Source: VBCK01 sp035511515 (lineage in GTDB: Bacteria; Pseudomonadota; Gammaproteobacteria; Burkholderiales; Burkholderiaceae_F). From it: DNA of 29,618 bases. Position numbers and translations under genes: made by a program. Position 1 is the stretch's first letter, and every line of letters starts with the position of its first letter. This document shows, piece by piece, positions 15,805-22,583 of the stretch. The stretch lies in assembly GCA_035511515.1 (NCBI GenBank), contig DATKFG010000043.1, positions 1-29,618 on the forward strand. Direction: 5' to 3'. The notes under the pieces are model-generated. The model was not told where the DNA came from. It did no database searches and saw nothing but the letters and a program-made list of their open reading frames with translations.

Positions 15805-17189
15805 GTATCGTAGCGATGGCCGTGGGGATTCTCGCGATAGCGAGTTCGCCTTACTGGCTCCCAGCGGCGATTCTGGCGCTGCGCACGTGGATCTTTACCG
15901 TGGGCAACGGTGCCGCGGGGCTTGCCGTTCCGGGGGAAGTCGTCGGAGCGTCCCGCTTCAAGCAGTTGTATTCGCATCCCGCAGCTTGTGGAAGGAGCAA
16001 GGGCGCGGCGCTGTCGGATCTGTTCTGGTACTGGCTGTCACCGGGCCCGGAGTTTCATCAGGAGAACATCGAGCCCGGAGAAACGTACGAGGAAGTCGCC
16101 AAGGCAACCCGCGGCATTCTCGCTATGCCGAGGGACGTTGCGCAGCAACTCGCCGCGGCGTGCATGGCGCGGAAACTGAAGACCGAAAACATCCATACGG
16201 TCAAGTTGGTCCGTCTGCGCAAGCTCGCAATGCCGGTATGGGCTGAGTTCTACTACGAGCTCGTCTTCGGTGAACCGTGTACGCCGCAAGCCCGGGAGCT
16301 CATCGTCGGCAACGCAGACGATGTAATTACGGCGCTCAAGTGCTGTGGGCTGAGGCACATGCACAAGCGGCATGCGCTGACCTCTTTTCTGGTCGCCAAG
16401 CTCCAGGCCGGCCAGATCAGGCATGAACTGCCTCACGGGCTGTCGACCGTGGAACGAGCCCTTTACCTGCAGGGAGCCTTCTTCAACACCGCAGTTGTGC
16501 AGATGTCCGAGGCAACGGCGCACCTGTTCATGATCATTGCCCAGCACCCGCCGGTCCAGGAACGACTGACCGCCAGGCCCGACGACAGGCGATATCTGGA
16601 CCACGTGATTGAGGAGACGCTGCGCCTGTATCCGCTGTTCGGCATTTCACACCGGATCACGCAGGCTGAGATCACCCTGGACGACCGGACGACGCTCCCC
16701 AAGGCAACGGTGCTCTACTTCAACCATCTGAAGTACCACTGCACGGGTTTCGATGAGCCGCAGCGCTTCGATCCCGATCGATGGGAGAAACTCTCGGTGC
16801 ACGAAGCGAACTACATTCCCTACGGAGTCGCCGCAAACAGACCCTGCCCCGCAGCCGGACTGGCGTCCCTCACGCTGCGAGCCGCCGCTCGCGAGCTGTT
16901 GCGGCAGTTCGCTGTCTATTCATCCGCCGAGCATACGCGGTCGAATCCAAATCAGGGGCCGTGTCTTCTGGTTTCGAGAGCAAACGGATGCGATCCGCGC
17001 CACCGGTCGGCACTCCTTGTCCTGCTCCGCGTCCGCGACCGGTGGGAAGACGTCTGGCGCAGCCTCGTGCAACTGGTACTCGGCACCTACATGATCTGGG
17101 ACGCGCGACGCCTCAAGCTTTGTCAACGTTACTTCGCAGGCCCGGCGACCGTGCCCACACGTCCGCAGGAGAAAGTTCGATGGACTTGA
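15798..17189 (+). CDS. Divergent cytochrome P450, probably membrane-anchored
   Basis: A 463-residue haem monooxygenase. Residues 1-35 are hydrophobic and may anchor it. Recognisable P450 features are ExxR in EETLR (272-276), FDEPQRFDPDRW (318-329) and the haem loop PYGVAANRPCPA with the thiolate ligand C350. Two features are unusual. The haem loop has extra residues and Cys-Pro-Ala instead of FGxGxRxCxG, and the I-helix segment GAFFNT (226-231) has Asn where the proton-relay acid normally stands. About 110 residues follow C350, longer than usual, with a hydrophobic stretch near 405-435. ATG 15798 overlaps the preceding stop, and the 3' end overlaps the next gene by 10 nt. No ferredoxin or reductase gene is nearby. 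Confidence 0.85.
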   Translation: MLSIVAMAVGILAIASSPYWLPAAILALRTWIFTVGNGAAGLAVPGEVVGASRFKQLYSHPAACGRSKGAALSDLFWYWLSPGPEFHQENIEPGETYEEVAKATRGILAMPRDVAQQLAAACMARKLKTENIHTVKLVRLRKLAMPVWAEFYYELVFGEPCTPQARELIVGNADDVITALKCCGLRHMHKRHALTSFLVAKLQAGQIRHELPHGLSTVERALYLQGAFFNTAVVQMSEATAHLFMIIAQHPPVQERLTARPDDRRYLDHVIEETLRLYPLFGISHRITQAEITLDDRTTLPKATVLYFNHLKYHCTGFDEPQRFDPDRWEKLSVHEANYIPYGVAANRPCPAAGLASLTLRAAARELLRQFAVYSSAEHTRSNPNQGPCLLVSRANGCDPRHRSALLVLLRVRDRWEDVWRSLVQLVLGTYMIWDARRLKLCQRYFAGPATVPTRPQEKVRWT

Positions 17190-18019
17190 TCGACAACACC
17201 TCGACTCAGGACACTCGGCGCGAGGAACTGCTGCGCGAGTGTGCCCGATGCCTGGGATCCGGATCTCACCTGAGCGCACGGCACGAGCTCGCATTACGGC
17301 GTTGGTGGGATGCAGAGCAGGTGCGGTCGGCGACGCTCGCAGAGGCGCTCGGAGCATCGGCCGCGTGGACCCACACCATCGTCGAGCACCGCGCTCATCG
17401 GCATCCGTTCTATGACGAGCTCGCCGAATCTGCGGATACGCCTGAGTTCGCTGAATTCCTGCTGGAGAACTGGGCATTCCCCGCGTTCCTGCCGCTGGTA
17501 CGGCGCGCTCTTGAGGTGCAGATGTGCCCGGAAGCCCGTGCGGCGCTGTTGCGCAACATCCATGACGAACAGATACCCACCCCGCACGCAACGCTAATGC
17601 GCCGACTGATGACCGCGCTTAAAGCACGGGTCGGTGACAGCGTGCAACCCGAGCTGGGCGAAAGCCTGATCGATCGCACCTTGATCTTCTACTACGGCTA
17701 CTTCTGCGATCCATGGAACCTGGTCGGAGCGCTGTATGCCACCGAGGTGATGGGCCGCCATCGCATGGTGAAGATGGGAGCGGGGCTCGAACGCCTCGGC
17801 TTTGGTGCCGCCGATCTCGAGTTCATACGGGTTCACATTGTCTGCGACGACGACCACGCAAACGACTGGATGCGGGGTGTTGTCGTACCGAGTCTGGCCG
17901 TGAACCCGATGCTACGGGCGCGGCTGGCGCAGGGCATTGCCGCATGTCTGAGCACCTCAGCCCGATATCTGGATGATCTCATGCGGCGTGCCGAGCGGCG
18001 ACGCGGACAGCCCAGGTGA
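17180..18019 (+). CDS. Haem-oxygenase-like di-iron oxidase (HDO superfamily)
   Basis: A 279-residue, mostly helical protein. The signature is H219-x3-D223-x2-H226 in VHIVCDDDHANDW, preceded by LYATE with E189 as in CADD/TenA-like proteins, and by NIHDEQ...H (E130, H136) and FLLENWAF (E96) as other candidate metal ligands. Proteins of this fold bind two irons and carry out N-oxygenation, decarboxylative desaturation or C-C cleavage (for example SznF, UndA, BesC, CADD). Which chemistry applies here cannot be told from sequence. It starts with ATG 17180 after a good GGAGA; its last bases overlap the next GTG start (GTGA). As third gene of the operon it probably acts on a pathway intermediate. 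Confidence 0.75.
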   Translation: MDLIDNTSTQDTRREELLRECARCLGSGSHLSARHELALRRWWDAEQVRSATLAEALGASAAWTHTIVEHRAHRHPFYDELAESADTPEFAEFLLENWAFPAFLPLVRRALEVQMCPEARAALLRNIHDEQIPTPHATLMRRLMTALKARVGDSVQPELGESLIDRTLIFYYGYFCDPWNLVGALYATEVMGRHRMVKMGAGLERLGFGAADLEFIRVHIVCDDDHANDWMRGVVVPSLAVNPMLRARLAQGIAACLSTSARYLDDLMRRAERRRGQPR

Positions 18020-18852
18020 ACTTCATGCCGTGCATTGATGCGGGCGAACCGGTGCTTGAGGCAACGGTGGCGCAAGCGCGGGATGTATGGGGCGAGCGCC
18101 TGGTCGCCGCCTACGCGCTCGGAAGTCTCGCACATGGTGGATTCAGCATTCACGTAAGTGACGCCGATGTGGCTCTCGTCCTGCGGGACCCTCTGCAGCC
18201 GGATGACGCCTCCGGCGCCGATCGGCTGTTGTCGCTGGTGAAAGAGGCCAACACACCGCTGGCGGATCGGCTTTCGCTCTTTTGGGGGTCTCCCGAAACC
18301 CTGGCCGGACGGACCAGCGGCGGCAGGTTTCCGCCGGCTGACCGCCAGGATCTGAAGGATTTCGGGCGTCTTCTGGCTGGTCGCGATCTGCGCAGCCAAC
18401 TTGTCCGACCCAGCCTCAACGAGCTTATCGCGGACGGTGCGGAGCTGGCATTGGAGAAACTCTCGCATCTCGCTGTGATCGCAAAGTTGAAGGAGCCTCG
18501 GGCACTGGCTGCCTGCGGTGCCACGAAGCTCACGAAATGGCTTCTGTTCCCGGTCCGGCTGATATTTACAGCGCGCACGGGAAATGTTGGAGGCGTCGAT
18601 CTAGCCGTCGAGCATTTCTGTGGCACAACGGGCGGACCCGCCGCCGAGCTGGCCCGCGCGGCTCTCGGATGGCGTCACGCGCCACCAGAGGCGCACGACC
18701 AGCAAGTGATCGCGCTCATCGAGCGGGGCCTGTTGCCTCTGTACACGCGGTTCTTCGACGAATACGAGCCTCGGCTCAGGATCATCGAACGAGCGGACCT
18801 CGCCGAGGCGTTTCGCCACTGGCGGCATCGCATGAAGGAGTGCGACTCTTGA
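18016..18852 (+). CDS. Nucleotidyltransferase-fold protein of unknown substrate
   Basis: A 278-residue protein. The N-terminal part has AYALGSLAHGGFSIHVSDAD, that is G36-S37 followed by D49-x-D51, the hG[GS]...Dh[DE] metal site of the DNA-polymerase-beta-like nucleotidyltransferase fold seen in aminoglycoside nucleotidyltransferases. A third carboxylate is not obvious. The rest is helical and does not resemble a known resistance enzyme. It may adenylylate a small molecule: tailoring, self-protection or activation are all possible. The GTG start at 18016 overlaps the preceding stop (GTGA), and its stop overlaps the TTG start of the transporter (TTGA), so its synthesis is tied to the pathway enzymes. 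Confidence 0.65.
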   Translation: MNFMPCIDAGEPVLEATVAQARDVWGERLVAAYALGSLAHGGFSIHVSDADVALVLRDPLQPDDASGADRLLSLVKEANTPLADRLSLFWGSPETLAGRTSGGRFPPADRQDLKDFGRLLAGRDLRSQLVRPSLNELIADGAELALEKLSHLAVIAKLKEPRALAACGATKLTKWLLFPVRLIFTARTGNVGGVDLAVEHFCGTTGGPAAELARAALGWRHAPPEAHDQQVIALIERGLLPLYTRFFDEYEPRLRIIERADLAEAFRHWRHRMKECDS

Positions 18853-20504
18853 CAACGTCGGTCCTTGATCAACGGCGCAACACGCTCGTATTCTGGGTCG
18901 GCTGCGCCCTCGTGACCCTGGGCGTCATCCTGCACCTGCCGATGTTCCTGATGGGCCGGCGCAGCGGCTTCGTGCTTGCCGGCATGCCGATGGACGCAGG
19001 CATGCTTTTCGGGATGGCGGCTATCGTCCTCGGCTACGCCCTTTCCGGTTACGGGCTACTTCCAAAGACGGGAACTCGCGTTGCCGCCTCGGAGACACTC
19101 GAGACAATGGCTCCGCCGGAGGATGCGCCGCTGACGCTGGCGCACTGGCAAACGGCGGCCCTGCTCGGACTCGCCCTCGTCATCGACATCATGAAGCCAG
19201 CCAGTCTCGGCTTTGTTACACCAGGAATGCGCGCGGAATATGGAGTCGGCGGGGACACCGTTGCCTGGCTTCCTTTCGCGGCGCTCACCGGCACAGTGCT
19301 GGGCTCGTTCGTCTGGGGCCTGCTCGCGGACATCTACGGGCGGCGCGCTTCGATTCTGCTGTCCTCGGTGATGTTCGTCGGAACTTCGATCTGCGGCGCC
19401 ATGCCGGATTTCTGGTGGAACGTCGGCATGTGCTTCCTGATGGGCGCAGCGGCGGGAGGCCTGCTCCCGGTGGCCTATGCGCTGCTTGCCGAGATCATGC
19501 CTACCCGCCACCGCGGTTGGAGTCTGGTACTGGTCGGTGGCATCGGTGCAGTCGGCGGCTATTTCGCGGCGAGCTCCCTGTCGGCGCTGCTCCAGCCGAT
19601 GTTCGGCTGGCGCGTCATGTGGCTACTCAATCTACCCACCGGCTTGATACTGGTCGCGCTCAGTCCCCTGTTGCCGGAGTCCGCCCGCTTTTTGCAGCAG
19701 ATGGGCCGTACCGAGGAGGCCCGGGTGGTGCTGGCTCGCTTTGGCGCTGTTTTGAGGTCCTCGGCTCATAGGACGCATGCAGTAGAGAAAGACAGTTGCC
19801 CATCGATGCAGCCAATGACCCATAGCTTGTTCGGAATTACGGTCGCACTCACCCTGGCGGCGCTCGCATGGGGTCTGGTGAACTTCGGCCTGCTGTTGTG
19901 GCTGCCCGCCATGCTGGTAGCGCAAGGGAGCAGCGTTGCGACCTCCAGTGCGCTGATAGCCAGATCGACGCTCATTGCGGCTCCGACCATCGTGATCAGC
20001 GCCTGGCTGTTCAGCGCATGGAGCACGAAGTGGTCGCTGGTGCTGATGATCGGACTCACGGTGACCGGGTTGTTAGGCCTCTCGCTGCAGCAGATCAGCA
20101 TCGGGGCCCAATCCAACCCGGTCGTGCCGTTGACCTTCGTGATCCTGGGATCCTCCGGGGTCATCTCCATCCTGCTACCGTATACGGCCGAAAACTACCC
20201 GCTGCGTGTCCGTGGCCGAGCCGCCGGTTGGGTCGCCGGATGCAGCAAGCTCGGCGGCCTGCTGGCTCAAAGTCTCAGCGTGGCCGGGGCGGTGCCGCGG
20301 TTTGCGACCGCGGCCCTCGTGGTTGCGGCAGCGGCCGGCGTCGCGCTCATCTTGGTCGCTCTGTTTGGTCGCGAATCGCGGGGGCGTGATCTGCGCGAGC
20401 TCGAATCCGCGAAGTGGCCGCGGAGTTCCACAACCTTCGCGGCAACCGCTCTTACAAGTCGGGCAACCTGGCGGACACCGCCGACGGGTATCGCGAGGCG
20501 ATGA
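18849..20504 (+). CDS. MFS transporter (aromatic acid/metabolite symporter type)
   Basis: An inner-membrane carrier of 551 residues if read to the first stop. It has a 12-helix MFS core with the A-loop GLLADIYGRRASIL after TM2 and the mid-loop PESARFLQQMGRTEEARVVL, typical of the sugar/aromatic-acid branch (NiaP, PcaK, SV2-like). Two extra hydrophobic segments (about residues 15-30 and 45-65) precede the core. The natural end of such carriers is the ESRGRDLRELE segment near 20405; the 33 residues beyond it have poor GC3 and probably result from loss of the original stop. TTG 18849 overlaps the stop of the preceding gene. Last in the operon, it probably exports the product or imports the substrate of the four enzymes. 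Confidence 0.82.
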   Translation: MTTSVLDQRRNTLVFWVGCALVTLGVILHLPMFLMGRRSGFVLAGMPMDAGMLFGMAAIVLGYALSGYGLLPKTGTRVAASETLETMAPPEDAPLTLAHWQTAALLGLALVIDIMKPASLGFVTPGMRAEYGVGGDTVAWLPFAALTGTVLGSFVWGLLADIYGRRASILLSSVMFVGTSICGAMPDFWWNVGMCFLMGAAAGGLLPVAYALLAEIMPTRHRGWSLVLVGGIGAVGGYFAASSLSALLQPMFGWRVMWLLNLPTGLILVALSPLLPESARFLQQMGRTEEARVVLARFGAVLRSSAHRTHAVEKDSCPSMQPMTHSLFGITVALTLAALAWGLVNFGLLLWLPAMLVAQGSSVATSSALIARSTLIAAPTIVISAWLFSAWSTKWSLVLMIGLTVTGLLGLSLQQISIGAQSNPVVPLTFVILGSSGVISILLPYTAENYPLRVRGRAAGWVAGCSKLGGLLAQSLSVAGAVPRFATAALVVAAAAGVALILVALFGRESRGRDLRELESAKWPRSSTTFAATALTSRATWRTPPTGIARR

Positions 20505-20630
20505 CGATCGCGCGAGGCGAGCGATGAAAACTTCGCCTCGGTACTGGGCGATTTCCGGCCGATTTCTTTTATGCCAGTCCGGACGACAACCCCACGGTGA
20601 TCCACTGCCCGAGCGCGTCTCCAGAGACCG
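20395..20630 (+). pseudogene. Decayed reading frame at right edge of island
   Basis: From about 20402 another plus-strand frame than the transporter's is GC3-rich. It reads EFHNLRGNRSYKSGNLADTA and then DGYREAMTIARGER before a TGA near 20521. Its G-N-x2-Y-K-x-G-N-L...Y-x2-A spacing is like a tetratricopeptide repeat. After the stop, shifted frames continue with protein-like, GC3-rich text (for example DFFYASPDDNPTVIHCP). No start codon is seen. I read this as the frame-shifted remains of a gene whose 5' part was replaced by the transporter, but it is short and the case is not strong. Confidence 0.35.
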
Positions 20631-20632
20631 CA

Positions 20633-21388
20633 CTACATCTGGCGAAACAGGTGCGCGTACGAGTCCGACACGAGCAGCGTGTCGCTGCGCCCCTTTACGT
20701 GAACCAGCATTCGGCCGCGCATGTCGCGCGCGATGCGGTCGATGGCCGCCGCGTTCACCAGCGTGGAACGATGGATCTGCCAGAACTGCTGCGGATCGAG
20801 CTCGTCGACCAGCTCCCTGAGCGGCTTGCGGATCAACGCCTCGCCCTGCCCCGTGACGACGCGCGTGTACTTGTTGTCGGCCTGGAAGTACAGCACTTCG
20901 TCCACGGTGATCACGCGCAGATTCTGGCCAACGGAGGCGTTGATCCAGCGCAGCGTGGCGCGCAAGGACGGCATGCCGATCCGGCCCAGCGCCTCGTGGA
21001 CCGCTTCCGGCCGCGCCGGTCCCGCCTGGATGCGTTCCTTCAGCCTGGACACGGTCGAGAACAGGCGCGCCGGCAGAACGGGCTTGAGCACATAGTCGAC
21101 GGCGCCCTGCTCGAACGCCTCCACCGCGTGCTGGTCGAATGCGGTCACGAACACGATGTGGCAGTGATCCGCACCGGCCCGCGCCACCTCCTGGCCCGAA
21201 GCACCGGGCATCTGGATGTCGAGGAACAGGATGTCGGGCCGATGCTGCTCCAGCAGGCGCAGCGCCTCGATGCCGTCGGCGGCCGCGGCGAGGATCTGCA
21301 GCTCCGGCCACAACGCGTGCAGCTGCTCGATCAGCTGCTCCCTCAGCGCAGCTTCGTCCTCAGCGATGATCGCGGTCGGCGCTTTCAT
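20633..21388 (-). CDS. LytTR-family response regulator
   Basis: A 251-residue transcription regulator. Residues 1-120 are a receiver domain with the acidic pocket E10-D11-E12, the phospho-acceptor D57 in ILFLDIQMPG, and K102 in DYVLKP. Residues about 145-251 are a LytTR DNA-binding domain with VLYFQADNKYT, FWQIHRSTLVN and the usual end YAHLFRQM. It is like the AlgR/LytR group. It overlaps the upstream sensor gene by 29 nt, so regulator and sensors are co-translated. Its target genes are not evident; LytTR sites are usually paired 9-bp repeats, and none was recognised in the window with confidence. Confidence 0.93.
   Translation of the reverse strand: MKAPTAIIAEDEAALREQLIEQLHALWPELQILAAAADGIEALRLLEQHRPDILFLDIQMPGASGQEVARAGADHCHIVFVTAFDQHAVEAFEQGAVDYVLKPVLPARLFSTVSRLKERIQAGPARPEAVHEALGRIGMPSLRATLRWINASVGQNLRVITVDEVLYFQADNKYTRVVTGQGEALIRKPLRELVDELDPQQFWQIHRSTLVNAAAIDRIARDMRGRMLVHVKGRSDTLLVSDSYAHLFRQM
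20634..20646 (+). repeat. 13-bp direct repeat, right copy
   Basis: TACATCTGGCGAA, the same as 12648-12660. It forms the 3' end of the LytTR regulator gene on the minus strand (codons Arg-Gln-Met and the last two bases of its TAG stop). Flanking bases differ on both sides, so the identity is exactly 13 nt. Confidence 0.5.
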
Positions 21389-22583
21389 CGGGCCACGTCA
21401 CGGTGATTACGGTGGCCGGCGCGCTCGCCTCGGGGTTGGCGCCTTCCGGTGCCTGCTCCTGGTGGCAGCTCAAGGCGGACGCCTCGCCGTACAGCGCCTG
21501 CAAGCGTTCGCGGACCCGGCGTGGCGCGGGCTCGTCGTCGCCGCAGGCCCGGCCGGGCTGCACGCGCAGCCGCCCCTGCAGGCGCTTCGAATCGCCCCCG
21601 GCAAGCCGCTGCACGGTGAGCGACACCGCGCACGCCGGCTGACCGGGTTCTGCGACGGCCCACTGGACCAGCGGCAGCAGGATGGTCGCCGGGAACGGTA
21701 CGCCCGCGCAGTCACTGTCGATGCCGTCGCTCCAGGCGGGATATCCGCCGCGCCGGGCGGCCAGCACCCCGAGCCAGGCGCCGACCAGTTCGGCTTCGGC
21801 ACCGATCGTGGAGCCCTCGGTGCGCAGCCGCGGCAACGCGGTGCGCAGGTACGCGATCAGCCGGTCCAGCGTCGCGGCGCCCCGGGGCGTATCGGTGGCA
21901 TAGGCCGCTTGCACATCGGCCAGGCTGTCGAACAGGAACTGTGGATCGACCTGGGCCCGCATCGCGGTCAGGCGCGCATCGAATGCGGTGCGCATCAGCT
22001 GCGAACGCTCCTGCTGCGACGCCAGCAGGCGCTGCTCGATCTCGCGGTTGCGATGATGCACCTCGAGCCAGGCGTAGATCAGCCCGCCGAAGATCAGCAT
22101 GTGGCCGCTGTCCTCGGAAGCCAACAGCCAGCGCGGCACTTTGGACCAGTCCTTGCCTTCGCACCCGTGCAGCACGCACGGGTCCACCGGCCCGACCAGC
22201 AGCGCAGACACGGGTAACACGATGACCGCCTGCAGCAGCACGGCGACCGCCAGCGCGATCGCCAGGCGGGCCGGGCGCTGCTCGGGTGCGACCGCCGAGC
22301 GGTCGACGATGGCCCAGGCGCACAGTCCGAGCGTCATCTGGACGGTCCAGCAGATCGCCGCGTGGGCGGCAACCGGCGGCAGCGCGGAGATCGGCACCTT
22401 CGGGTCGAGTTCGCCCAGGATCAGAGCGCACTCCAGGGTACATCCGAACAGCCCGATCAAGGCTGCCCACTTCCACGGTCCTGGTCCCAGCGACGCGATC
22501 GCCCGGTGCCAGCCGGCCAGCGTGGCGCCGATGCGCGCCACCCGGCCCGGCGCAGCGAACAGCCGCGGGCTCGCCGTGTTCAC
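21360..22583 (-). CDS. LytS-type sensor, apparent pseudokinase
   Basis: A 407-residue membrane protein with about four or five hydrophobic segments (roughly 38-57, 72-95, 107-131, 160-173), then a coiled linker and a LytS/YehU-like kinase core. The segment LTAMRAQVDPQFLFDSLADV aligns with the family's phosphotransfer motif, normally PHFLFN; here Q215 replaces the histidine and D219 the Asn. The ATPase part is degraded too: the N-box reads PLVQWAVAE instead of PLVENAVxHG, and no DxGxG or GxGL motif can be found. It should neither autophosphorylate nor bind ATP in the usual way. It overlaps the intact sensor upstream (ATGA) and the regulator downstream, so it probably works as a partner or signal-input subunit. 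Confidence 0.85.
   Translation of the reverse strand: MNTASPRLFAAPGRVARIGATLAGWHRAIASLGPGPWKWAALIGLFGCTLECALILGELDPKVPISALPPVAAHAAICWTVQMTLGLCAWAIVDRSAVAPEQRPARLAIALAVAVLLQAVIVLPVSALLVGPVDPCVLHGCEGKDWSKVPRWLLASEDSGHMLIFGGLIYAWLEVHHRNREIEQRLLASQQERSQLMRTAFDARLTAMRAQVDPQFLFDSLADVQAAYATDTPRGAATLDRLIAYLRTALPRLRTEGSTIGAEAELVGAWLGVLAARRGGYPAWSDGIDSDCAGVPFPATILLPLVQWAVAEPGQPACAVSLTVQRLAGGDSKRLQGRLRVQPGRACGDDEPAPRRVRERLQALYGEASALSCHQEQAPEGANPEASAPATVITVTWPDESADRDHR

Noticed and set aside
13135..20504. Assignment of the operon to azomycin, valdiazen/leudiazen or streptozotocin pathways
   Set aside because: Those clusters share an HDO-type enzyme but also need PLP enzymes, NRPS modules or a cupin-fused HDO, none of which is here.
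12646..20650. Integrative element or prophage
   Set aside because: No integrase, transposase, tRNA target or phage gene was found; only the short direct repeat suggests insertion.
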